Source of the DNA: an uncultured Pseudanabaenaceae cyanobacterium
Lineage (GTDB): Bacteria; Cyanobacteriota; Cyanobacteriia; Pseudanabaenales; Pseudanabaenaceae
DNA length: 64,000 nucleotides
Assembly: GCA_937927915.1 (NCBI GenBank)
Contig: CALGKB010000009.1
Location: 62,001-126,000 of the forward strand
Reading direction: 5' to 3'
Below, one piece after another: positions 46,919-56,223 of this stretch. Both the position numbers and the translations under genes were made by a program. The notes beneath the pieces were generated by a model, which was not told where the DNA came from, did not search any database, and was given only the letters and a program-made list of their open reading frames with translations. Each line of letters begins with the position of its first letter. The stretch's first letter is position 1.

Positions 46919-47422
46919 CTACTTCTGGAATAGTTCCTGTTGCACACTAAAGCCAAATTTGCCCTGACTGTAGTCCAACCATAACCGATCGATTGTCTGC
47001 AGTAGCTCACAGGATAGCTGTCCCATCTCCTCTTTGCTGATGTATGTGCCTGGGGGTTTGCCTAAGTCTTGACACAGAAGGTGCCAGGTTTCTTGGTTTG
47101 CCTGCTGCCAGTTGCCCTGGGCTAAAGCCGATCGGAGGGCGTCGTACATATCTCCTGGTTTGGCAACGGGAGCTACACTCATTACCATTGGTGCCGCCCC
47201 TACAGTGCCTGGACGGCGGAACTTCAAACTCAGACCCTGGGGAGTCAGTACCAAACGTCCCTCTTGGTTAAATTTGGTGCTAAAGACAATTTCCTCTAGT
47301 TCCTGCCCGGCCTGGTGGGCAATAGCTATGAGTTTTTGCATCTCCTCGGCAATAACCGCAGTGGACACAGGAACAGGCGGGGCATCGGCACTAACTTCCA
47401 CTAACAGGTCCTGGTTGTTCAT
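46919..47422 (-). CDS. GUN4-like domain protein
   Basis: 167 residues from ATG 47422 (a TTG at 47452 is less likely). The C-terminal about 75 residues, MYDALRSALAQGNWQQANQE, ELLQTIDRLWLDYSQGKFGF and SVQQELF, match the core of GUN4, which binds Mg-protoporphyrin and protoporphyrin and activates Mg-chelatase. The domain is shorter than in true GUN4, and the N-terminal half is unassigned. It lies between zam and the Hpt gene. Whether it still binds tetrapyrrole is unknown. Confidence 0.75.
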   Translation of the reverse strand: MNNQDLLVEVSADAPPVPVSTAVIAEEMQKLIAIAHQAGQELEEIVFSTKFNQEGRLVLTPQGLSLKFRRPGTVGAAPMVMSVAPVAKPGDMYDALRSALAQGNWQQANQETWHLLCQDLGKPPGTYISKEEMGQLSCELLQTIDRLWLDYSQGKFGFSVQQELFQK

Positions 47423-47473
47423 GGCACAAAGGGTAGCTACTGTTGCTTGCAAGCATTGTACCAGTGTTTGCCC

Positions 47474-49684
47474 TTACTCATCCAATATTTCTTCGGGGTC
47501 ATACTCCTCCTCCTCTGGCTCAGGGGTATCTGCTACCCCAGCAGGGCGGGGAATTGTCAAGTCCACTTGCTGCCGATAGTAGTCTACCGCGCGTACCTGT
47601 ACCTCAATGCGATCGCCAACGGTGTACTGTTTCCCCGATCGTTTCCCCACCAAGGCTCTGCCCCGTTTGTTGTGGGGATGGGTTTGAAACTCGTACCAGT
47701 CGTCCTTGAGGGAGCTGACATGGACTAGTCCTTCTGCCAGGGAGTCTTCCAGGCTGACAAAGAAGCGATATTTTTGCACCGCCGTAATGATGCCCGCCAG
47801 GGTCTTGCCGACGTGGGGCTGCAGCAGGAGAATCTTACGCAGGGCTTCCAGTTCCAAAGCACTTTTATAAGCCTGTTGCTCCTGCTGGTTGAGGGTAGGC
47901 AACAGACCTTCCACTAAATTGCGAAATTGTCGTTCTGTCTCTGGCGGCAGCACACTCCAACTGATCTGCCCGTGACAGCGGGAACTGCGCAAATCCACTC
48001 CCTCCTTCGACCGGCTGCTACGCCTGTCTCGCCCCTCATTAAATAACAGATGCAGTAAATGCTGGTTTAGGAGGTCCGGGTAACGGTACTGGGGCAACAC
48101 AGCATGACAGTAGGGGGTATCCCGTCCTGCCAAGAGCATTCCATAGTGGGGCTGGGGCTGCAGGGCGTATTCCCCTGGACGGAGAAGATTGATAAACAGC
48201 TGTTTGAGAATGTTTTGCTGCGTGGGGTTAGGGACCTGCTGGATTTGACTGAGGTAGCGGCGCGTGTCTGTTGGCGTTACTCCCCACTCCTGTAGGAGAT
48301 TGAGCCAGTCGGTGAGGCGATCGGGGTCCGGCTCCGGTTGCCCATAGAAGAGAGCAGGCAAGCCTAGGGCCTTACAATGCAGGGCGATCGCCCGGTTGGC
48401 CATCATCAACAGGCGTGCCACTAACCCCTGCAAAGGGGAGCGGCTGATCAGCACCCCTAGGATGCCGTCGTCCCCCTGCTCCCCCCAGGGTATATCTATA
48501 TCAATGGCAACAGCAGCTAAATAATTCTCCACAACGGGGCGGGAAGCCTCCAAATTTGCCAGGACTGGTTCTTTGTCCGCCGTTACTCTTACCAGGGTAG
48601 GGTGAATCTCAAACCACACCATTTCCCCCCCTTCATTGAGGTGCATAAGGACAGAAATACACAACCGCTCGGGCTGCTCTAGCATAGGCAAGGGGGGCAA
48701 CATGGGAATCACCTGTTCGCCTAACCAGTAAGCCCGTCCCCGCTCCCGTGCCAACAAATCCAAGGGAGAGTCCAGGGGCACATAGGTAGCCACGTCCGAA
48801 ATATGCACGCCAATTTCCCAACCCTGCCGTTCCGGTTCAATGGAGATGAGCGCTTCCCCTAGTTGTGCCACCCGCCGTTGCCGCCAATCTAAACGGTTGG
48901 GAGTGAGTTTGGGTACCGTGTTGATTAGCTCCCCCACGTTTTGCGGCAGCGCATTGGGCAGATTGTACTTACAGCGCACCAATTCCTGTTCCTGACTGGT
49001 GGAGTCATCCTGCCCCAACACCCGTGTAATTCTTGCCAGGGGCGGCAAATTGCCCAGGGCATAGCGGAGGATTTCAATGTGCACTAAACGATCGAGACAG
49101 TCCTCTAAATTAGGGTAGGGGAGCAATTCAATCTCCACATTGAGGCGGGTATCCAAGGGCACAGCGCGATAGCCTTGGGGGGTAGCTTTTAGTCTTGCCA
49201 AAATACGACCGTTCGTGCGCTCCAGCACCAGTTTTACTTCCCCTTCGGGGTTGCGCCGCCGCATACCATCCTTGGTGACCTTTACTAGCACCTTATCGCC
49301 ATGCCAAGCGGAACTGAGCTTGTTTTCGCGAATGTAAATGACCTCTCCCCCCTCCACCTCCTGCACGGCAAAACAATAGCCCTTACTGGAACAGCGCAGG
49401 CGCGCCTCTAGGAGTCCATCCTCGCTGACACGACGGTACTTACCCCGTTCTTTTTCCAAAAGACCGCACTTTTCTAGTGCCTCTAGGGCAATTTGCAGAT
49501 AGGTAGCACCCTCTTCCGAATCAATACCTAACTTTTTCTCTAACGCCTTGGGGGCGACTAACTTATCCTCGGAACAAGCCTCTAATAACTGCGCGACAGA
49601 AAACTGCATGGACTGGTAGCACTGGTTTAGCATAGCAATCATCATAAACGATCGATGCCAAAATATTTCCCCCTTCTGATACAC
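47474..49684 (-). CDS. zam: Zam-type RNB-family protein with degenerate active site
   Basis: Up to 736 residues, with RNase II/R layout: cold-shock-like region, RNB domain (WEIGVHISDVATYVPLDSPL, LMMANRAIALHCKALGLPAL) and S1 domain. Active RNB enzymes have a DPxxxxDxDDA acidic loop just before the GVHIADVA motif; here the stretch is RRVAQLGEALISIEPERQGW, without those aspartates, and shorter. This loss is characteristic of cyanobacterial Zam, which affects acetazolamide resistance, pigmentation and photosystem balance and is thought to be redox regulated through cysteines. The start is uncertain: GTG 49684, or ATGs at 49645, 49633 or 49609. Confidence 0.82.
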   Translation of the reverse strand: MYQKGEIFWHRSFMMIAMLNQCYQSMQFSVAQLLEACSEDKLVAPKALEKKLGIDSEEGATYLQIALEALEKCGLLEKERGKYRRVSEDGLLEARLRCSSKGYCFAVQEVEGGEVIYIRENKLSSAWHGDKVLVKVTKDGMRRRNPEGEVKLVLERTNGRILARLKATPQGYRAVPLDTRLNVEIELLPYPNLEDCLDRLVHIEILRYALGNLPPLARITRVLGQDDSTSQEQELVRCKYNLPNALPQNVGELINTVPKLTPNRLDWRQRRVAQLGEALISIEPERQGWEIGVHISDVATYVPLDSPLDLLARERGRAYWLGEQVIPMLPPLPMLEQPERLCISVLMHLNEGGEMVWFEIHPTLVRVTADKEPVLANLEASRPVVENYLAAVAIDIDIPWGEQGDDGILGVLISRSPLQGLVARLLMMANRAIALHCKALGLPALFYGQPEPDPDRLTDWLNLLQEWGVTPTDTRRYLSQIQQVPNPTQQNILKQLFINLLRPGEYALQPQPHYGMLLAGRDTPYCHAVLPQYRYPDLLNQHLLHLLFNEGRDRRSSRSKEGVDLRSSRCHGQISWSVLPPETERQFRNLVEGLLPTLNQQEQQAYKSALELEALRKILLLQPHVGKTLAGIITAVQKYRFFVSLEDSLAEGLVHVSSLKDDWYEFQTHPHNKRGRALVGKRSGKQYTVGDRIEVQVRAVDYYRQQVDLTIPRPAGVADTPEPEEEEYDPEEILDE

Positions 49685-49764
49685 TGGGAGTGGTAAATGG
49701 TTAACCTTGCAAAGTATCCAGTTCTAGGTTAGACTGGTGCGGTGTGAGGAATGGAGGAGTAAAG

Positions 49765-51393
49765 ATGGCAAGACTAACTTTTTGGACCGCGACATCTCTG
49801 GTAATGGCATCCTCGGCAATTGCGGTTGCTGGGGGGGGAGCAGAAGCTCAGACTGTTGCCCAGAACAACGATTCGATTTTAATTCGCAACATCAGCCGTG
49901 ACCCCTTGAGTCGTCCCAAGGCTGCTAATTCCAACAATATTTCCCAGGTGACTTCTGTTTCGGAACTGAGTGATGTACAGCCGACGGACTGGGCATTTAG
50001 TGCTTTGCAATCCCTGGTAGAGCGTTACGGTTGTATTGAAGGTTATCCCGATCGTACCTATCGCGGTCGTCGTGCCCTGAGCCGCTATGAGTTTGCCGCT
50101 GGTTTGAACGCCTGCTTGGACAAGATCAATGAGATTATTTCTGCAGGGCTGGCGGACAAGGTGAGCAAGGATGACCTAGCCACACTGCAACGGTTGCAGG
50201 AGGAGTTTGCGGCGGAGTTGGCTGCCATCAAGGGTAGAGTAGATGCTCTGGAGAAAAAGGTTGACACTCTGGAGAAACAACAGTTTTCTACTACCACCAA
50301 GTTAGCTGCGACTGTACAGTTTGTACCTGCTTTCGCCACTAGTGCGGCAGGGGGTACGGTGGGTAAGGACAGAAACTCCAACTTTGTCATAGGTGCACGG
50401 GTACGTTTGAACTTCAACACCAGTTTTACTGGTAAGGATTTGTTGAGAATCCGTCTGCAATTTAACAATGTGCCTGGCTTCAACAGCACCACGGTGGGTA
50501 CAAACATGGCTCGCTTTGGTTTTGATGGTGATACTTCCGGTAACTTTGTTATTGATAACTTGTTCTATCGCTTTCCCATCGGCAACAATATCACCGCCTT
50601 TGTTGGTGTAAACGCCTTGGGTTTTAGTAATGTCTTCGATCCTGTCAACCGTGGTGCTAGTTCAGATACTGGTGCCCTGTCTCGTTTCCATCGCTATGAC
50701 CCCTTGATGTTCCGTGGTCCTGAGGGGGCAGGTGTAGCATTGCAATTCAAGGCAAGTGAAGCCTTTGACATTAACCTGGCTTATCTGGTTCCTAGTGGGG
50801 CAGTGGCACAGCCGACGGGACAGGCAGGTTTCACCAATGGTGACTACTCTGCTACAGTGCAATTGCTGTTCAAGCCCTCTCGCGATTTGAAACTGTCTGC
50901 TTTGTACTCCCGTCGCTTTGACGCTCGCGGTGTGAACTTGACGGGTAGCACGAGCAGTAGCTTTGCTGCTAACCCCTTCAATGCGGATACCTCGGCGGAT
51001 GTCTATGGTTTTGCCTTTGACTGGGCGGTAGCTAGGGGCTTCACTCTGGGCGGTAATATTAGCTTTGCCAATGCGCGATCGGAGGCTGCTCCTAACCGGG
51101 GGGCAACGGCTGACCTCTTGACCTGGGCTGTCAACGTCACCTTCCCTGACCTGTTTGGTTCTGGCAACTTGGGGGCAATTGCCTTTGGTCAACCGCCCAA
51201 GGTCACTAGCACTAGCTTGGCAAACAACCCTGACAGTGCGGGGACTTCCTACAACCTGGAAATTTTCTACCGCTATCGTGTGTCCCGCAACATCACTATC
51301 CAGCCTGGTGTCTTCTTTGTCTTCAACCCCAACAACAACAATGCTAATAACACGCTGGTTGTGGGTGCTCTGCGGACTACCTTCTCCTTCTAG
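49765..51393 (+). CDS. Iron-uptake-type porin (SLH domain plus OprB barrel)
   Basis: 542 residues from ATG 49765 behind a strong GGAGG ribosome site. A signal peptide (SLVMASSAIAVAGGGAEAQ) precedes an SLH domain (VQPTDWAFSALQSLVERYGC, GYPDRTYRGRRALSRYEFAA), a coiled coil (IKGRVDALEKKVDTLEKQQ) and a carbohydrate-selective-porin-like beta barrel ending in Phe (LRTTFSF). This is the SomA/SomB-type major outer membrane protein of cyanobacteria, tied to the cell wall through SLH and used for ions including iron. A terminator follows. Confidence 0.93.
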   Translation: MARLTFWTATSLVMASSAIAVAGGGAEAQTVAQNNDSILIRNISRDPLSRPKAANSNNISQVTSVSELSDVQPTDWAFSALQSLVERYGCIEGYPDRTYRGRRALSRYEFAAGLNACLDKINEIISAGLADKVSKDDLATLQRLQEEFAAELAAIKGRVDALEKKVDTLEKQQFSTTTKLAATVQFVPAFATSAAGGTVGKDRNSNFVIGARVRLNFNTSFTGKDLLRIRLQFNNVPGFNSTTVGTNMARFGFDGDTSGNFVIDNLFYRFPIGNNITAFVGVNALGFSNVFDPVNRGASSDTGALSRFHRYDPLMFRGPEGAGVALQFKASEAFDINLAYLVPSGAVAQPTGQAGFTNGDYSATVQLLFKPSRDLKLSALYSRRFDARGVNLTGSTSSSFAANPFNADTSADVYGFAFDWAVARGFTLGGNISFANARSEAAPNRGATADLLTWAVNVTFPDLFGSGNLGAIAFGQPPKVTSTSLANNPDSAGTSYNLEIFYRYRVSRNITIQPGVFFVFNPNNNNANNTLVVGALRTTFSF

Positions 51394-51417
51394 TCTCTCC
51401 TAAGCCTAGTTATAGTT

Positions 51418-51438
51418 GCCCCCCTAGGGGGCTTTTTT
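51418..51438 (+). terminator. Rho-independent terminator after the porin gene
   Basis: GCCCCCC-TA-GGGGGC forms a short GC stem with a minimal loop, followed by TTTTTT. It is 24 bases after the porin stop and reaches the 3' end of the convergent gene. Confidence 0.8.
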
Positions 51439-51901
51439 ATGGGCTTTCGCTAATCTCTAATAGGTAGGGGTAGGAGGTGTCTTTGGTGTAGGAGCCGACC
51501 CATATTTGATAGGTGCCAGGTAGCCATTGCCCTTCTATGCGGGGATTGCGATCGGTGCTGTCATCATTACACCAGGTGCCCCCTGGTCCCTTAACCAGCA
51601 AAACTGTATCGCCAGGACTTTGGACGCTGAGACGGAGGTAGTTGAACTGGGCGGTGAGGGTGAGGGTATGGTCGGGGTCACTGTCAATAAAGCCAATACA
51701 TTCCCCCGTCTCTGTGCTAGCCCGCTGGGATAGGGTTTGTGTTTCTGTAGTACCACCGCTGATGCCCCGCAGGGTGAGGGGGGTTTTGCCAGGCACGATC
51801 GTGGCGTTTTCAAACAGGCGAACGGTAGATTTCTGGCTGGGAAAAGTTTGGGCGCAGAGGGGGAGGGAGAGGAGCAGCCAAAGGGGGAGGGTCTTCAACA
51901 T
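51437..51901 (-). CDS. Secreted PPC-like protein of unknown function
   Basis: 154 residues with a signal peptide ([14 protein letters not shown]). The rest is beta-rich, with [35 protein letters not shown] and [13 protein letters not shown], a pattern like bacterial pre-peptidase C-terminal (PPC) domains. Two cysteines could form a disulfide. Its start overlaps the end of surE by 7 bases, so it is co-transcribed. Function is unknown. Confidence 0.7.
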   Translation of the reverse strand: MLKTLPLWLLLSLPLCAQTFPSQKSTVRLFENATIVPGKTPLTLRGISGGTTETQTLSQRASTETGECIGFIDSDPDHTLTLTAQFNYLRLSVQSPGDTVLLVKGPGGTWCNDDSTDRNPRIEGQWLPGTYQIWVGSYTKDTSYPYLLEISESP

Positions 51902-52683
51902 AGGGTGAGACTGTCAAGGTTGCTAGCTTCCAGCCAGGTGTGGAGGGAATCTATGCCTGTTTCTAGGGTGAGGTCGTACTTGAGGGGGGTGATGGTGATG
52001 TAGTTGTTGCGAATGGCTTGAATGTCACTGTCTTCTGCAGCCTCTTCTTCCACTACTTCCCCCGATAGCCAGTAGTAGGTTTTTCCCCTGGGGTCAACGC
52101 GTTTTTCAAATACGTCTCGCCACCGCCGAATGCCTAACCTGGTGATCCTGACTCCGCAGATGTCCTGGGGCGCGATGGCAGGGATGTTGACGTTGAGGAG
52201 GACTGGCTCTGGCAGGGGGTGTTGGCTGATATACTTGACTAGGCTGTGGGCAAAGGTTGCAGCGGCGCTAAATTCCAGGGAGGCAAAGCTGGTTAGGCTA
52301 AAGGCAATACTGGGCAAGCCCTCTAGGACTCCTTCCATTGCTGCTGAAACTGTACCAGAGTAGAGGACGTCTGTTCCTAGGTTGGCACCCCGATTGATCC
52401 CCGATAGCACTAGTTCTGGTCGTTGGGGCATGAGGGCATCGAGGGCTAATTTGACGGAGTCGGAGGGGGTACCTGAGCAAGCCCAGGCAGTGATTTTTTC
52501 CGAGAACACTCCTTTTATGCTGTCTACGCGCAGGGGTTCCTGGAGAGTGAGGGCATGACCGGTCGCGGAACGCTCCCGATCGGGGCAAACTACTGTCACT
52601 TCATGGTCGCAGGCGATCGCTTCTGCCAGTGCTAGGACACCGGGGGAAAAAATGCCGTCGTCGTTGCTAATTAAGATACGCAT
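51895..52683 (-). CDS. surE: 5'/3'-nucleotidase SurE
   Basis: 262 residues. [14 protein letters not shown] has the metal-binding Asp pair and [17 protein letters not shown] and [20 protein letters not shown] are further family motifs. SurE dephosphorylates nucleoside monophosphates and polyphosphate and is linked to stress survival. Length is standard. Confidence 0.96.
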   Translation of the reverse strand: MRILISNDDGIFSPGVLALAEAIACDHEVTVVCPDRERSATGHALTLQEPLRVDSIKGVFSEKITAWACSGTPSDSVKLALDALMPQRPELVLSGINRGANLGTDVLYSGTVSAAMEGVLEGLPSIAFSLTSFASLEFSAAATFAHSLVKYISQHPLPEPVLLNVNIPAIAPQDICGVRITRLGIRRWRDVFEKRVDPRGKTYYWLSGEVVEEEAAEDSDIQAIRNNYITITPLKYDLTLETGIDSLHTWLEASNLDSLTLC

Positions 52684-52795
52684 AGTTTTATGATGACAGA
52701 GGGCGCCCCTAAGCGCAAGTTAAAAAAGTAACCAAACTTACAAATCTCTGCCCCTGGTATAGTTACGATAGGCTAGGTTCTTTCGGACAGCAACT

Positions 52796-55675
52796 GTGGA
52801 TTCTACACAACTGGAAGGGGATATTCTCCGTATTGGTACGGCAATTCTCAATGCCGATCGGTCTTCTTTTTGGCAAGCGCTGCGCCTGGATGACAAACTG
52901 ATGCAGTGGGCGATGGAACAGGAGGAGTTGCGGGTGCGGCTGTTTCAACTGATTGACTGCCTGCCTTCTTTGCGCAGTAACCGTGAGATTGCCCGCCATT
53001 TGCAGGAGTATCTGTCTTCTTTTTCCCATCTGCAGTCTTTGCTCAATTTTAACTTGGAGAGTCCTGCTGCTACTATTGCTGCTAATACTTTTGCTGGGGC
53101 GGTGGCAGCCCTAGGTCGCCGTTATATCTGTGGCGAAAATTTGGCAGAAGCACTAAAAACGATCGATCGTTTGCAGAAAGAGGGGATGTTATTCACGATC
53201 GATATTTTGGGAGAAGCGGTGATCAGCCAACAGGAGGCGGAGTTGTATTTGCAGAAGTATTTGGATTTAATGCAGGAACTGCGCCAACGTCACAGGGGGG
53301 AAATACAAATATCGGTGAAACTGACGGCTTTTTATGCCAACTTTGACCCCCTAGCTCCCACAGAGACGAAAGAGAGGGTGAGTGTGCCCATTCGCACTTT
53401 GCTGCGCCGCGCGGGGGAGTTAAACTGCGCTGTCCATTTTGACATGGAGCAATACCAGTACAAGGATTTAACCTTTGCCATTTTGCAAGCCATCTGTGGG
53501 GAAGAGGAGTTCAGGGGACGCGCGGACATTGGTTTTACCTTGCAGGCTTATCTACGGGATAGTGAAAGAGATTTGTATAAGTTGTTGGCTTGGGTGAAAG
53601 AGAGGGGCACACCGATTACCCTCCGTTTGATCAAGGGGGCTTACTGGGACCAGGAGACGATTAAGGCTTACCAGCAGGGCTGGCCTGCCCCTGTGTTTGA
53701 TAACAAGGCAGAGACAGACGCTAACTTTGAAAAACTAATGACCATTCTGTTACAAAACAATCAATACATCAAAGCAGCGATCGGCAGTCACAACGTCCGT
53801 TCTCTGGCAAAAGCCCTGGTATTGAAACAAAAACTAGGTGTACCTGACGATCGGTTTGAGGTGCAAGCCCTCTACGGCATGGGGGAACAGTATATGCAAG
53901 CGATCGCCCACATGGGACACAGGGTGCGCATTTACTGCCCCTACGGCGAGCTAATTCCGGGGATGTCCTACCTAATTCGGCGGCTGTTAGAAAACACGGC
54001 AAACAGTTCTTTCCTACGCCAGAGTAGCCAAGAAAAACGACCGATCGCGGAGTTACTTGCTCCCCCCCAACCCCTTTGGACATTACCCCAACCCAAGGTG
54101 GTGACCTTTGACCACTTCAGTAATGCCCCTAACACTGACTACACCCAGCTAGAAGCGAGGGAAAAACAACAAGAGGCGATCGCCAAAGTGAAACAATTGT
54201 TTCAGAAAACCTATCTCCCTCTCATCAACGGTCAACTGGTGGAGACAGAGCAATATATACCTTCCGTCAACCCCTCCCGCTACGAAGAGACCGTTGGTAT
54301 GGTGGGCATGGCAAGTATAGAGCAAACCGATCGGGCTATAGCTGCTGCCCAGGCTGCCTTTAGGGACTGGAAACATACAAGGGCAAAAGAGCGGGCTGAC
54401 CTCCTCCGTCGTTGTGCTGAGATCATGGAACAAAGGCGATGGGAATTGAGTGCCTGGGTGATGTGGGAAGTGGGTAAACCCATTCGTGAAGCTGATGCCG
54501 AAGTGTCAGAAGCGATCGATTTCTGTCGTTACTATGCTAAGGAGATGGAGAAGCTCGATCGTCCCCTCCACCGCTCCGTACCTGGGGAGGAGAACAGCTA
54601 CATCTATCAACCCCGCGGCATTGCCGTTGTCATTTCCCCCTGGAATTTTCCCCTAGCGATCGCGATGGGGATGTGCAGTGCTGCCCTTGTGGCAGGAAAT
54701 ACAGTCATTCTCAAACCCGCCACCCAGTCTGCCGTTGTTGCTGCCCAAATTGCCCAAATCTTACAAGAGGCGGGCTTCCCCCCCGGAGTGTTTACTTATT
54801 TGCCTGGCAAAGGGTCCGAGATTGGTTCCTACCTTGTCCGTCATCCTGCTATTCATCTCTACGCTTTTACTGGCTCCCAGGAAGTAGGCTGTGCCATCTA
54901 TGCTGAAGCGGCAGTGTTACGCCCTGGACAACGTCACCTCAAACGGGTAGTGGCGGAAATGGGGGGTAAAAATGCCATCATCATCGATGCAAGTGCTGAC
55001 CTCGACCAAGCTGTAGTGGGGGTAGTACAGTCTGCCTTTGGCTATAGTGGGCAAAAGTGCTCTGCCTGTTCCAGGGCAATTGTGTTAGAGACGGTCTACG
55101 ATCGGTTTTTGGAACGCCTCACTGCTGCCGCCCAGACCCTCATTGTGGGGGAAGCCCATCTCCCCAGCACCCAAGTCGGTCCCGTCATTGATGCCGCCTC
55201 TCAGCGCAAAATCCAAGGCTATATTGCTATGGCAGAGAAAGCTATCTCCGCTGCCCCTGTTCCGGATTTTGGCTACTACATCAGTCCCACGATCGTGCCT
55301 GACCTTGACCCCCACGCTCCCCTTGCCCAGGAAGAAATCTTTGGTCCCGTTTTAGGTGTGATCAAAGCCAGCAGTTTCGATCGTGCCCTGGAGATTGCTA
55401 ACGACACCAATTATGCCCTCACAGGCGGATTGTATTCCCGCACCCCTTCCCACATTCAAAAGGCGAAAACCCACTTGGAAGTAGGCAACCTCTACATCAA
55501 TCGCGGTATTACAGGAGCACTGGTCGATCGGCATCCCTTCGGCGGCTTCAAATTAAGTGGCACAGGCACAAAAGCGGGAGGAAAAGACTATCTTTTGCAC
55601 TTCCTAGAACCAAAAGCCATCAGTGAGAACTTACAACGGCAGGGATTTGCTGAAATCACCCTCCCTAAAAACTAA
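52796..55675 (+). CDS. Bifunctional proline dehydrogenase / P5C dehydrogenase (PutA-type, no DNA-binding domain)
   Basis: 959 residues from a GTG start. The N-terminal PRODH barrel has IGFTLQAYLRDSERDLYKLL and VRLIKGAYWD-like LRLIKGAYWD for FAD/proline binding (about 90-420). The C-terminal aldehyde dehydrogenase has SPWNFPLAIAMGMCSAAL, EMGGKNAIIID and the catalytic Cys in SGQKCSACSRAI. It oxidises proline to glutamate. It starts without the ribbon-helix-helix of E. coli PutA, so it is an enzyme and not a repressor. Its stop region overlaps a convergent pseudogene. Confidence 0.95.
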   Translation: MDSTQLEGDILRIGTAILNADRSSFWQALRLDDKLMQWAMEQEELRVRLFQLIDCLPSLRSNREIARHLQEYLSSFSHLQSLLNFNLESPAATIAANTFAGAVAALGRRYICGENLAEALKTIDRLQKEGMLFTIDILGEAVISQQEAELYLQKYLDLMQELRQRHRGEIQISVKLTAFYANFDPLAPTETKERVSVPIRTLLRRAGELNCAVHFDMEQYQYKDLTFAILQAICGEEEFRGRADIGFTLQAYLRDSERDLYKLLAWVKERGTPITLRLIKGAYWDQETIKAYQQGWPAPVFDNKAETDANFEKLMTILLQNNQYIKAAIGSHNVRSLAKALVLKQKLGVPDDRFEVQALYGMGEQYMQAIAHMGHRVRIYCPYGELIPGMSYLIRRLLENTANSSFLRQSSQEKRPIAELLAPPQPLWTLPQPKVVTFDHFSNAPNTDYTQLEAREKQQEAIAKVKQLFQKTYLPLINGQLVETEQYIPSVNPSRYEETVGMVGMASIEQTDRAIAAAQAAFRDWKHTRAKERADLLRRCAEIMEQRRWELSAWVMWEVGKPIREADAEVSEAIDFCRYYAKEMEKLDRPLHRSVPGEENSYIYQPRGIAVVISPWNFPLAIAMGMCSAALVAGNTVILKPATQSAVVAAQIAQILQEAGFPPGVFTYLPGKGSEIGSYLVRHPAIHLYAFTGSQEVGCAIYAEAAVLRPGQRHLKRVVAEMGGKNAIIIDASADLDQAVVGVVQSAFGYSGQKCSACSRAIVLETVYDRFLERLTAAAQTLIVGEAHLPSTQVGPVIDAASQRKIQGYIAMAEKAISAAPVPDFGYYISPTIVPDLDPHAPLAQEEIFGPVLGVIKASSFDRALEIANDTNYALTGGLYSRTPSHIQKAKTHLEVGNLYINRGITGALVDRHPFGGFKLSGTGTKAGGKDYLLHFLEPKAISENLQRQGFAEITLPKN

Positions 55676-56100
55676 CAAGGCTTGCGTAGGAGCGATCGCA
55701 CCACATGGGCAAGTCCGCAGTGGGATGTTCCCTCTTGTTCGCTAGGAAATCCTGTCGCAGCAGCTCTGCCGAATAGAGTAACTCCAGTGCTGGCGGTCCG
55801 CCTGATTATTGTTTTGGCTGCCAGGATGAGCAGTTCCCTTGGCTTAAGGGCGTAGCGAAACGATCGGTGCACACTTTGCCGTACAGCAGGGGACAGATGG
55901 ACAAAAATTGCTACCACCAGATCAAAAGCCTCCTGCTCCCAGGTTCTAGTAGTGAGGTCACACTCTTCTGTGCGCAGAGTCACACCATCGATAGGACATC
56001 CAGACCTTGACTAGCCAGCCACGCCCCATTACGCCCTTCCCCATCCCCTGATACTAAACCCTTAAACCCTTCATCCCTGCCCACAATCGCCCCTTTTGGG
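55672..56100 (-). pseudogene. SAM-dependent methyltransferase remnant
   Basis: In one minus-strand frame SGDGEGRNGAWLASQGLDVL (motif I region) ends at a stop after LSMV. In another frame VTLRTEECDLTT, DLVVAIFVHLSPAVRQSV and ALKPRELLILAA continue a small class I methyltransferase. About 15-20 residues are missing at the junction near 55980, together with a frame change. The C-terminus is also altered. It is dead. Confidence 0.75.
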
Positions 56101-56223
56101 CAGCTAGATAACATAGTCGGGAGCAGCAAAACTTTGATTCCAAAAGTCGGGATACATAAATTCCCAGCCAATAAAACATGTACAGTATGGTAATATGTAA
56201 CAAAGACAAGATAGATAGTCAAT

